From assembly GCF_003130795.1 (NCBI RefSeq), contig NZ_CP029353.1, positions 2,247,501 through 2,311,500 on the forward strand: a DNA stretch of 64,000 nucleotides, read 5' to 3'. This DNA comes from Azospirillum thermophilum. Lineage in GTDB: Bacteria; Pseudomonadota; Alphaproteobacteria; Azospirillales; Azospirillaceae. The notes under the pieces are model-generated. The model made no database searches and was not told the origin of the DNA. It saw only the letters and a program-made list of their open reading frames with translations. Below, piece after piece: positions 1 to 8,415 of this stretch (the first letter of the stretch is position 1; every line of letters begins with the position of its first letter). Position numbers and translations under genes: made by a program.

Positions 1-258
1 GCCGAACAGGGCTACCCGGCGCAGATGGCGTCGCTGCGCGGCATCGGGGCGCCGAAGGGCCTGCCGCCGGACATCCGGGCGAAGCTGGTGGAGGCGATCC
101 TGGCCGCCGCCAAGGATCCGGAGTTCATCGCCAAGGCGGAGGCCAAGGAGACCTTCCAGCCCCTGCGCGTGCTGAACACCGAGCAGTTCGCCGCGGAGCT
201 GAAGCAGATCGACGCCGACATGCGCAAGCTGTGGGCGGAGTCGCCCTGGCTGAAGTGA
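1..258 (+). CDS. TctC/Bug-family solute-binding protein, C-terminal fragment
   Basis: The reading frame is open from the first base, so this is the last 85 residues of a longer protein cut by the window edge. It ends in the C-terminal lobe typical of periplasmic TctC (Bug) receptors, with RGIGAPKGLPPDIRAKL and a final SPWLK. It is closely paralogous to the complete receptor at 2276-3256, which shares RGIGAPKGLPPDIRAKL and KETFQPLR almost unchanged. Family role: binding a carboxylate in the periplasm for a TctAB permease. The ligand cannot be read from sequence. Confidence 0.88.
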   Translation, partial: AEQGYPAQMASLRGIGAPKGLPPDIRAKLVEAILAAAKDPEFIAKAEAKETFQPLRVLNTEQFAAELKQIDADMRKLWAESPWLK

Positions 259-423
259 CGCGCGCTTCGGCCGCGTCATGAGACCTGCCGCCGGCCCAGC
301 CGGCGGCATCTTTCCGGTTCCCCGTTTCCGAGGCGCTCGCCAAGCCGCGCAACCTCTCCGGTTTCCGCTTCGATGCCACACCCGGCGGCCGTCGGTCGCC
401 CAACGGCAGATGCAGGTGCTCCT

Positions 424-2121
424 ATGACTCTCCTCAATCACTTCCACATCCCCACCAAGATGGGGATCCCGGCGGCCACGGCGATCATCGGGATGCTGGT
501 GATCGCCATCCTCGGCTGGTCCGCCATCGGCGAGCAGTCCCGTCTGCTGGACACGCTGTTCAACCGGTCCTTCACGCGGGAAGCGGAGGTGCAGGCCCTG
601 ACGGACACCCTGACGGTGGCCCATGCGGGAATGTACCGGACGGTGATCCTGAGCAACGCCAACGCCTCCCCCAAGGCGGTCGAGGACGAGTCGAAGACCC
701 TCACCTCCTTTCTGGCCAAGCTGAAGACCCAGGCCGACACGCTGAAGCAGTCCACCTCGGAGACCGACGAGGAGCGCAAGTTCCTGGAGCGGTTCGGCTC
801 CGACACCGGCACCTATCTCGCCAAGGTCAACAGCTTCATGGACCTGCTGAAGATGGGGGTCGATCCGCTCGACTTCCTGCAGGAGGTCCAGGCCGCCTAC
901 ACCCGGCTGCACGCCACCAGCCGCGAATACCTCGCCTATCAGCGCGGCCGATCCAACGACGCCTACAACCTGGTCAACGAATCGGTGGACAAGCTGACCC
1001 AGGCCTTCGCCATCGTGGCGGCGGCGGCCCTGGTCGTCACAATCGGCGTCGCCCTGTTCATCGGCATGAACATCGCCCGCCCGATCGTCCGGCTGACCGG
1101 GATGATGGAGGCCCTCGCGAAGGGCAACCTGGCGGTCGATATCCCGGGGGCCGACCGCGGCGACGAGATCGGCCAGATGGCCCGCACCGTCCAGGTCTTC
1201 AAGGAGAACGCGGTGCGCGTCCAGGAGCTGTCGCGCGAGCAGGAGATGCTGCGCGAACGCAACGAGCAGGAACGCCGCGCTGCCATGAACTCGCTGGCCG
1301 CCGACCTCGAAGCGTCGGTCAAGGCGATGATGGGCGAGGTGGTCCGCTCCGCCACCTCGATGCGCAACGAGGCCAACTCCATGGCCGAGAATGCCCGCCA
1401 GACCAGCCACCACAGCGACAGCGTCGCCCATTCGGTGCAGGAGGCGACGAGCGAGGTGGAGAGCGTCGCGGCGGGGGCCGAGCAGCTCCGCGCCTCGATC
1501 GACGAGATCACCCGCTCCATCACCCAGTCGGCGCAGCTCGCGCGCGGCGCGGTGGAGGAGGCCGGGCGCACCGACTCCATCGTCCAGGGCCTGAGCGAGG
1601 CCAGCCGCAAGATCGAGGAGGTCGTCGGGCTGATCCAGTCGATCGCCGGCCAGACCAACCTGCTGGCGCTGAACGCGACGATCGAGGCGGCCCGCGCCGG
1701 CGAGGCCGGAAAGGGCTTCGCCGTGGTGGCGCAGGAGGTGAAGAGCCTCGCCAACCAGACCGCCAAGGCCACCGAGGAGATCGGGGCGGAGATCGCGGCG
1801 GTGCAGGGGGCCACCCATGCGGCGGTCGCGGCGATCCGCGCCATCGTCGGCACCATCCGTCAGGTGGACGAGTCGCTGGGCACCGTCGCCGCCGCGGTGG
1901 AGGAACAGGACGCCGCCACCCGCGACATCTCCAAGCGGTCGCAGCGCGCCGCCTCCGACACCATGGCGGTCATGCAGGAGATGCGGCTGGTCCAGCAGGC
2001 GGCCGAAACCACCGGCCATTCCGCCGGCGCCGTCCAGACCACCACCGAGGAGCTGTCGCGCAGCTTCAACCGGCTGGACCAGGAGATCGAGGCCTTCATC
2101 GGCCGCATCACCGCGGCCTGA
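424..2121 (+). CDS. Methyl-accepting chemotaxis protein
   Basis: A transmembrane chemoreceptor of 565 aa. TM1 lies near residues 15-35, followed by a periplasmic four-helix-like sensor of about 160 residues, TM2 near 197-217, a HAMP domain starting at [11 protein letters not shown], and a cytoplasmic MCP signalling hairpin. The hairpin tip [20 protein letters not shown] (about residues 409-428) is the CheA/CheW contact region. There is no C-terminal CheR-binding pentapeptide. An ATG at 373 would add 17 residues without membrane character; 424 is preferred because an AGGTG sits just upstream. The gene lies between two TctC-type receptor genes, so the ligand may be a carboxylate, perhaps through a binding protein (inference). 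Confidence 0.95.
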   Translation: MTLLNHFHIPTKMGIPAATAIIGMLVIAILGWSAIGEQSRLLDTLFNRSFTREAEVQALTDTLTVAHAGMYRTVILSNANASPKAVEDESKTLTSFLAKLKTQADTLKQSTSETDEERKFLERFGSDTGTYLAKVNSFMDLLKMGVDPLDFLQEVQAAYTRLHATSREYLAYQRGRSNDAYNLVNESVDKLTQAFAIVAAAALVVTIGVALFIGMNIARPIVRLTGMMEALAKGNLAVDIPGADRGDEIGQMARTVQVFKENAVRVQELSREQEMLRERNEQERRAAMNSLAADLEASVKAMMGEVVRSATSMRNEANSMAENARQTSHHSDSVAHSVQEATSEVESVAAGAEQLRASIDEITRSITQSAQLARGAVEEAGRTDSIVQGLSEASRKIEEVVGLIQSIAGQTNLLALNATIEAARAGEAGKGFAVVAQEVKSLANQTAKATEEIGAEIAAVQGATHAAVAAIRAIVGTIRQVDESLGTVAAAVEEQDAATRDISKRSQRAASDTMAVMQEMRLVQQAAETTGHSAGAVQTTTEELSRSFNRLDQEIEAFIGRITAA

Positions 2122-2218
2122 GGACGCGGCCGGAGCGGCCCGCAGCCGGGGCCGGGGCCGGTGGTCGAGAAACGGCGATCGAGAAATGGCGGTCGAGAGA
2201 CGATAAACGGGAGAAAGA

Positions 2219-2250
2219 GAAACCCCCGCCTCCGAAGAGGCGGGGGTTTC
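2219..2250. terminator. Bidirectional hairpin terminator
   Basis: A perfect 14-bp stem (2219-2232 with 2237-2250) closes a CGAA tetraloop. It lies between the convergent ends of the chemoreceptor gene and tctC. The outer pairs are A/T-rich (GAAA...TTTC), so it can serve both strands. Confidence 0.85.
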
Positions 2251-2275
2251 CTGTTTCGGCGCTGCCGGCCGCCCG

Positions 2276-3256
2276 TCACTTCAGCCAGGGATTCTCGCGC
2301 CACAGGGCACGGAACGCGACGTCGAGCTGCTTCAGCTCCGCCGCGAAGGGCTCGGGGGCGACGATGCGCAGAGGCTGGAAGGTCTCCTTGGCCTTGGTCT
2401 GGAACTCCGGATCCTCGGCGGCCCTGGTGATGGCTTCGATCAGCTTGGCGCGGATGTCCGGCGGCAGCCCCTTCGGCGCGCCGATGCCGCGCATCGAGAC
2501 CATGGTGATGTCGTAGCCCTGCTCCTTGAAGGTCGGGAGGTCCGGCGCCATCGCCCAGCGCTCCTTGCTCATCACGCCGAGGATGCGGACGGCATCGCCC
2601 GCCGAGCGGCCGCGCAGCCCCTCGCCCAGATTCTGGCCGCAGACCTGCGTGTGGCGGCCGAGCATCGACCGGTAGTTCTCGGCGCTGCCGGGAAAGGGGA
2701 TGTGGGTGAAGCGGACCTCGGCCTGCCGCTGCAGCAGGAGCATCGCCAGATGGTCGTCGGAGCCCACGCCGGTGCTGCCCACCGTGACGGTGTTCGGGTT
2801 GGCCTTCGCCTGCTTGACGAGGTCCTCCAGCGTCTTGAAGGGGCTGTCGGCATGGACGGTCATGATGCCGGGATCGTCGATGACGTTGACCAGCGGATCG
2901 ATCCGGTCGATGTTGAAGCGGGCCTGCCGCTCGATCGGGATCGTGATGACGTTCGGCGTGTTGATGAAGCCGATCGTGTAGCCGTCGGGCGGTGCGTCCG
3001 CGATGGCGGCGAAGCCGATCTCGCCCCCCGCGCCGGCCCGGTTCATCACCACGATGCGGGCGCCGCCGCCGAGATACTTCTCGATGAAGGGCGCCAGCAT
3101 GCGCGCCGTCACGTCGGTCGAGCCGCCGGCGCCATAGGCGACGATCATCGTGATGGGCTTTTCCGGATAGGCTGCCGTCGCAGCCGGGGCCATGGACAGC
3201 AGGCCGGTCATGACAAGTGCGCCCGTCAGGGCGCGGCTGAGGTGTCGTGCGATCAT
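2276..3256 (-). CDS. Tripartite tricarboxylate transporter substrate-binding protein (TctC/Bug)
   Basis: A complete 326-aa periplasmic receptor. Residues 1-28 form a Sec signal peptide with hydrophobic core ALVMTGLLSMAPAA and a likely AXA cleavage near ATAA. The mature part begins YPEKPITMIVAYGAGGSTD, the canonical start of TctC/Bug proteins, whose first loop contacts the carboxylate. It is divergent from tctB and tctA, which encode the matching membrane parts, so the three probably form one transporter. Ligand unknown; citrate and other di- or tricarboxylates are typical for the family. It is a paralogue of the fragment at the left edge. Confidence 0.93.
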   Translation of the reverse strand: MIARHLSRALTGALVMTGLLSMAPAATAAYPEKPITMIVAYGAGGSTDVTARMLAPFIEKYLGGGARIVVMNRAGAGGEIGFAAIADAPPDGYTIGFINTPNVITIPIERQARFNIDRIDPLVNVIDDPGIMTVHADSPFKTLEDLVKQAKANPNTVTVGSTGVGSDDHLAMLLLQRQAEVRFTHIPFPGSAENYRSMLGRHTQVCGQNLGEGLRGRSAGDAVRILGVMSKERWAMAPDLPTFKEQGYDITMVSMRGIGAPKGLPPDIRAKLIEAITRAAEDPEFQTKAKETFQPLRIVAPEPFAAELKQLDVAFRALWRENPWLK

Positions 3257-3481
3257 GATCCTGTCCGCTCGCTCTGCGTTGCGGCCTTGACGGCCATTTT
3301 AGGAAAAACTGAACAAAACCCTGGGAGAAATACAGTTCGCAGTCCATCCCGTCTGTCGCCGCTCCGCCATCCTACAGCGATTCCGACACCAGAAGGAGCG
3401 GACAGAGGTGACCCAATCATGATTCGGCAAGGAAATCCATAACCAGCATCTCCCAAAGAGAGTGGGATGCGCTTATTACAC

Positions 3482-3510
3482 TCGACATGGGGACCGCGGG
3501 AACGGATAAT
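3482..3510 (+). promoter_or_regulatory. Predicted sigma-70 promoter of tctBA
   Basis: TCGACA (3482-3487) and GATAAT (3505-3510) are separated by exactly 17 bp; each differs from consensus at one position. Transcription would start near 3517, giving a leader of about 120 nt before tctB. The rest of the 384-bp divergent region (3257-3640) showed no ORF or strong hairpin. A TTGACG near 3287 has no matching -10. Confidence 0.55.
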
Positions 3511-3640
3511 ACAACCGCTAGCCTATCCTGATATGCATACGCACGGTCCGTATTCAGGGACATCCGGCCCTGCCCGCGGGCGTGCGATGCCGTCCGCGAC
3601 GGCTTGACCGGATCAACTTCATGATCGTCCCAGACCTGCC

Positions 3641-4108
3641 ATGACACATATCACCCGATCGCCGCCTGTGCGCGTGCGGTCGCCGCGGGAGCTTGCCGCG
3701 GCCTTTCTCATCAGTGCCATCGCGCTTGCCGGGCTGTGGATCGGCCGGGATTGGGAAACGGGAACGCTGGCCATGGTGCAGGCCGGCTTCTTTCCCCGCC
3801 TGATCTGCGTCCTGCTGCTCGCCACCGGGCTGGCGACGCTGGCCGGGGCGCTCGCCGCCACCGACGGGACCGGATCGGGCTGGGCGTGGCGGCCGGTCGC
3901 CGCGATCACCGCATCGGTGCTCAGCTTCGCCGCCCTGCTCGACCGGATCGGGCTGGTGCTGGCGATCCTCGCCCTGATCGTCATCGGCGGGCTGGCGGGC
4001 CGGCCGCTGCGCCCGGTTCCGCTGGCCATGCTGTGGGCCGTCCTTGCCACGAGCTGCGTGGCGCTCTTTTCCTGGGGGCTCGGCCTGCCGCTGCCGATCT
4101 GGCCATGA
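3641..4108 (+). CDS. tctB: Tripartite tricarboxylate transporter, small subunit TctB
   Basis: A 155-aa membrane protein with four predicted helices (about residues 17-35, 45-68, 82-104 and 121-147), the size and topology of TctB, the small permease subunit of TTT transporters. Its TGA overlaps the ATG of the next gene as ATGA, implying translational coupling to tctA. Sequence conservation in TctB is low, so the assignment rests on topology, length and position between tctC and tctA. Confidence 0.88.
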   Translation: MTHITRSPPVRVRSPRELAAAFLISAIALAGLWIGRDWETGTLAMVQAGFFPRLICVLLLATGLATLAGALAATDGTGSGWAWRPVAAITASVLSFAALLDRIGLVLAILALIVIGGLAGRPLRPVPLAMLWAVLATSCVALFSWGLGLPLPIWP

Positions 4109-5607
4109 CCGACATCTTCGCGAACCTGCTGCACGGGCTGGCGGTCGCCGCCCTGCCCGCCAACCTGTTCTATTGCTTCGCCGGCGCCCTGATCGGCACG
4201 CTGATCGGCGTGCTCCCGGGAATCGGGCCGGTGGCGACGGTGGCGCTCCTGCTGCCGATCACCTTCTACCTGCCGCCGGTCGGCGCGCTGATCATGCTGG
4301 CCGGCATCTTCTACGGCGCCCAGTATGGCGGCTCGACCACCGCCATCCTGGTGAAGCTGCCGGGCGAATCCTCCTCGGTCATGACCTGCCTCGACGGGCA
4401 TGCCATGGCGCGCGAGGGGCGCGGCGGCGTGGCGCTTGCCGTGGCGGCGCTCTCCTCGCTGTTCGCCGGCGTCGTGACGATCCTGGTGATCGCGGTCGCC
4501 GGCCCGCCGCTGGCCGGGATGGCGCTCGCCTTCGGGCCGGCGGAGTATGTGGCGCTGATGGTGCTGGGGCTGATCGGGGCGGTCACCCTGGCCCATGGCT
4601 CGGTGGTCAAGGCGGTGGCGATGATCCTGGTCGGGCTTCTGCTGTCGATGGTCGGCACCGACGTCAGCTCCGGCCAGATGCGCTTCACCTTCGGCATTCC
4701 GCAGCTCTATGACGGGCTGGATTTCGTGCCGCTGGCGATGGGCCTGTTCGGCCTCGCCGAGATCGTCCTCAACCTGGAGGAGACGGAGGGCAAGGGCATC
4801 GCCCCGGCCCCCATCCACCGGTTGTGGCCCAGCCTGCAGGATTTCCGCGAGGCGTGGCCGGCCGCCGTGCGCGGCACCGGGCTGGGCGCCCTGCTCGGCA
4901 TCCTGCCGGGCGGCGGCGCCACGCTCAGCGCCTTCGCCGCCTATGCCCTGGAAAAGCGCGTGGCGCGCGATCCCGGCCGCTTCGGCCGCGGCGCCATCCA
5001 GGGCGTGGCCGGGCCGGAGGCGGCGAACAATGCCGGCGCCCAGGCCAGCTTCATCCCCATGCTCAGCCTCGGCATCCCGTCCAACGCGGTGATGGCGCTG
5101 ATGATCGGGGCGATGATGATCCATGGCATCACCCCCGGCCCGCAGATCATGACCAAGCAGCCGGACCTGTTCTGGGGCATGATCGCCAGCATGCTCGTCG
5201 GGAACGTGATGCTGGTGGTGCTGAACCTGCCGCTGATCGGGCTGTGGGTGCGGCTGCTGCGGGTGCCCTACGTCTATCTCTTCCCGGCGATCCTCGTCTT
5301 CTGCTGCATCGGCACCTACAGCCTGAAGAACGAGGTGTTCGACGTGGTGACGATGGCCGTCTTCGGCGTCTTCGGCTACCTGCTGCGCAAGCTGGAGTTC
5401 GAGCCGGCGCCGCTCCTGCTCGGCTTCGTGCTCGGCCCCCTGCTGGAGGAGAATCTGGGCCGCGCCCTGCTGCTCTCGCAGGGCGACCTGACGGTGTTCG
5501 CCACCCGGCCGATCAGCGCCGGCCTGCTGGCCGTCGCCGCGGTGCTGCTGGTGCTCGTCCTGATCCCGTCGGTGCGCCGCACGCGCGAGGTCGCCTTCAG
5601 GGAGTAG
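4105..5607 (+). CDS. tctA: Tripartite tricarboxylate transporter, large permease subunit TctA
   Basis: A 500-aa polytopic membrane protein with about a dozen helices. Conserved TctA signatures are present: GVLPGIGPVATVALLLP near residue 38, YGAQYGGSTTAILVKLPGES near 75-94, GILPGGGATLSAF, and AGAQASFIPMLSLGIPSNAV in the second half. The ATG at 4105 is fixed by the 4-bp overlap with tctB. It should carry the substrate using an ion gradient, together with TctB and a TctC receptor. The next gene begins 189 bp downstream and may or may not be co-transcribed. Confidence 0.95.
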   Translation: MTDIFANLLHGLAVAALPANLFYCFAGALIGTLIGVLPGIGPVATVALLLPITFYLPPVGALIMLAGIFYGAQYGGSTTAILVKLPGESSSVMTCLDGHAMAREGRGGVALAVAALSSLFAGVVTILVIAVAGPPLAGMALAFGPAEYVALMVLGLIGAVTLAHGSVVKAVAMILVGLLLSMVGTDVSSGQMRFTFGIPQLYDGLDFVPLAMGLFGLAEIVLNLEETEGKGIAPAPIHRLWPSLQDFREAWPAAVRGTGLGALLGILPGGGATLSAFAAYALEKRVARDPGRFGRGAIQGVAGPEAANNAGAQASFIPMLSLGIPSNAVMALMIGAMMIHGITPGPQIMTKQPDLFWGMIASMLVGNVMLVVLNLPLIGLWVRLLRVPYVYLFPAILVFCCIGTYSLKNEVFDVVTMAVFGVFGYLLRKLEFEPAPLLLGFVLGPLLEENLGRALLLSQGDLTVFATRPISAGLLAVAAVLLVLVLIPSVRRTREVAFRE

Positions 5608-5796
5608 CCGGCAAGGGGTCTCCCTGTCGGGACCGGCCCGGACAGGGACGCTCCGCCATTGGCGTCACACGCCATTCCGTGTATCACTGTCACAAAACAT
5701 CAACCGGCGGGAGTCTCTCCCGCCGACCCCGCACGCGGCCGGACGGCTCTCCCGTTCCTGGTCGCGTCGGCGTGCGCAGCGAAGGCCCCAGACGCC

Positions 5797-6464
5797 ATGA
5801 CCGTGAACCGCGACTTTCCCCGTCCCGACGCCGCCCTGCTGGAGGCCTACCGCGGCCAGGCCGCCGCCACCCTGCATGAGGCGATGGGCAAGCGCGGCGC
5901 CATGTCCTTCCCGATCAAGCCGCTCTATGCCGGCATGACGGTCTGCGGGCCGGCGCTGACCGTCCGCTGCGCGCCGGGCGACAACCTGATGGTCCATGCC
6001 GCCATGGCGATCTGCCGGCCGGGCGACGTTCTGGTGGTGGATTTCCACGGCAACACCGAGGCCGGCCCCTGGGGCGACGTGCTGACCGCCGCCGCGCTCG
6101 GCCGCGGGCTCGCCGGGCTGGTGATCGACGGCTGTGTGCGCGATGCGGCGCAGATCCGCAGGATGGGCTTCCCGGTCTTCGCCCGCGGCACCAACATGAA
6201 GGGCACCACCAAGACGATCCCGACCCCGACCTCGCCACCCCCGTGGTCTGCGGCTCGGTGCTGGTCAATCCCGGCGACATCGTGGTGGGCGACGACGACG
6301 GCGTCGTGGTCGTCCCGCTGGCCGAGGCGGCCGCCGTGCTGGAGAAGGCGCGCGACCGCGACCGGATGGAGGACGAGATGGTCGCCCGCATCCGCGACGG
6401 CGCCACGACCGTCGAGGTGCTGGACCTCGCGAAGTACCTGAAGGCGGGCGGGATCGAGCTTTAG
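5797..6464 (+). CDS. RraA/HMG-aldolase-like family protein, frameshifted
   Basis: Residues from MTVNRDFPRP onward match the RraA-like (demethylmenaquinone methyltransferase-like) fold, which includes 4-hydroxy-4-methyl-2-oxoglutarate/4-carboxy-4-hydroxy-2-oxoadipate aldolases. Visible motifs are GPWGDVLTAAA, GLVIDGCVRDAAQIRR (family metal/substrate loop) and FARGTNMKGTTK. After about 6220 the frame must change to continue into PVVCGSVLVNPGDIVVGDDD and the C-terminus at 6464. One missing G near 6222 would restore a single 222-residue protein. A pyruvate-forming aldolase would suit a carboxylate-uptake neighbourhood, but an RraA-type regulator cannot be excluded. It is a sequencing error or a recent pseudogene. 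Confidence 0.8.
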
Positions 6465-6493
6465 CCCCCGCCCCCCGGTCTCACCTCATCGTC

Positions 6494-8156
6494 TCACATC
6501 ATCTCGGCCCGGCGGCCGAACAGGGCGCGCAGCTTGCGCCCGATCAGGCCGCCCAGCATGCCGGGGCCGCCGTTGCCGGGCTTGGGGAACCAGCCGGGAT
6601 CCTCGGCCTGGAAGCGGCGCACCACCTCGACGAAGGCCTCGACCACCACCGGGTCGAAATCCTTGCCGGCCCGGCCGGTGACCCAGGAGATGGCCTGCTC
6701 GACGCTCCAGGCGTCGCGGTACTGGCGGGGGGTGATCAGCGCGTCGAACACGTCGGCCACCGCCATGATGCGGGCACCGATCGGGATGGCGTCGCCGCGC
6801 AGCCCCTCCAGATAGCCCGAGCCGTCATAGCGCTCGTGGTGGTAGCGCGCGATCTCCGCCGCGATGGACAGCAGCGACCGGCCGCGCAGCGGCACCGCCG
6901 CCTCCGCCAGGATGCGGTGGCCGATCTCGGTGTGGCGCTGGATCATCTGCATGTCGTTGGAGGCCAGCTCGCCCGGCACCCCCAGCGTCTCGTCCGACAC
7001 GCTCAGCATGCCGACGTCGTGCAGCAGGCTGGCCAGCCCGACCTTCTCCACATAATCCCCGTCCAGCTCGTCGGAGAAGCGGCCGCGGCGCAGCAGCTCG
7101 CGCGCGATCTCCCCCACCAGCCTCTCGATGCGGTGCAGGTGGCCGGCCGCGGCATTGTCCTTGTATTCGGCGAGCGAGGCCATGGCGAGCACCGTCGCCT
7201 TCTGCGAGGTGTTCAGCTCCTCGATCAGCAGGGCGTTCTCGAAGGCGATGGAGCATTTGTTGCGGAACAGCTCCAGAAGCTGCCATTCGCGCGCCGTGCC
7301 GTCGTTGCGCCCCTCGACGTAGATCATGCCGGTGATGCCGCCGTTGGCCCGCAGGCGGAGCGCGCAGTAGTCCGGCTCGACGATCGTCTCGCTGCTCGGC
7401 GACAACCGCTCCATCGCCGCCTCGACCCGCGGCTCGCCGAGTTCCGAGACCTCGACGTCCTTCCATCGCGCGAAGCGGCCGGTGGAGGCGCGCACGCGGA
7501 ACTTGCGGTCGCGCGGCAGCGTGTCGCCCTGGATGCACAGCAGCGCATGGTGGCCGATGCCGAGCAGCCCGACGACGCGCGGCAGGATGTTGGGAACAGC
7601 ACGTCGGGGGTGCGCATCTCCAGCAGGCCGGTGGTCGCCACCAGCATCCTGGCCAGCCCCTTGCGCCCGGCCGCCAGCGCCTGCTGGCTGGCGAAGGCGC
7701 GCAGATGCCCGATCACCGCGGTGCGCAGCGTGCGCGGGGTCAGCGCGTCCTTGGTGCGATAGTCGCTGGCCTCGTGCTCCTCCACCGCCGCCTGCTCCGG
7801 CACCAGGTCGGGGCGGCCGGTGCAGACGATGATGACGGTGCGCTGGTTGCCCAGCTCGCTGCGGATGTGGCGGACCAACCCCAGCCCGGCCCCCTCGTCC
7901 TCCAGCGCCAGCTCCAGCAGCAGGATGGCGGTGTCGGGGTTCTGGTACAGCAGCTCGCGCGCCTCGGCGGCGGAGGCCGCGGCAAGGAAGGACAGCCCGG
8001 CGCCGTCCAGGCTGTAACCGTCCAGCGCCTCGCGCGCCATCGCCAGCAGGGCGGGGTCCGGATCGACGACCAGGATCTTCAGGGGGGCTTGCCGGGCGGA
8101 GTCGCGGCGGGCTGGTTCGGGCTGGCCCCATCGGGCCGGGCATCATGTGAGGACAT
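6494..8156 (-). CDS. Response regulator with receiver, DUF3369 and HD-GYP domains, two frameshifts
   Basis: The receiver segment (LKILVVDPDPALLAMAREA) lies at about 8080-7690, then a DUF3369-like middle region (NILPRVVGLLGIGHHALLC), then an HD-GYP domain with LLHDVGMLSVSDETL and YHHERYDGSGYLEGLRGD. HD-GYP domains usually hydrolyse cyclic-di-GMP; the HD and HHE..DGSGY residues are present. No single frame covers the gene. ATG at 8156 reads a plausible N-terminus (MSSHDARPDG) up to a six-C run (8082-8087). One extra C there and one in the run at 7592-7594 give a continuous protein of about 554 aa. The predicted promoter at 8198-8226 supports this start. Confidence 0.85.
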
Positions 8157-8197
8157 GCGGATCCCAGTGGTTGCGCGTGGCCGTCGCGCCACGGCAG

Positions 8198-8226
8198 AAA
8201 ATACTCCCGTATTGTCGGTCATTCAA
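8198..8226 (-). promoter_or_regulatory. Predicted sigma-70 promoter of the HD-GYP gene
   Basis: On the minus strand TTGAAT (8226-8221) and TATTTT (8203-8198) are spaced by 17 bp. The start point would fall about 35 nt before the ATG at 8156. It lies in the 259-bp region shared with divergent gdhB; no convincing gdhB promoter was found there. Confidence 0.5.
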
Positions 8227-8415
8227 CTTTTATGCATTTGCGTGATCGTCGCACCGTCCGCCGCGCACCCGCCATGGCCCGGAATACCGGTTTCTTTGGG
8301 GTTGCGGCCGGATCGCCGGCGCCGGGCCGGTTGCCGTCCGGTCCGGATCGACTACCCTTAGCTTGACCGGCCGCCCAAGGCCGGCACCAGGACCGACAGG
8401 GGAAGGAAGCGGGCG

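Noticed and set aside
3287..3316. TTGACG as a -35 element
   Set aside because: No -10-like sequence at 16-18 bp; the pair at 3482-3510 is much better.
1860..3347. Minus-strand frame of 495 codons spanning tctC and the chemoreceptor end
   Set aside because: Out-of-frame shadow of tctC extended by chance through the terminator.
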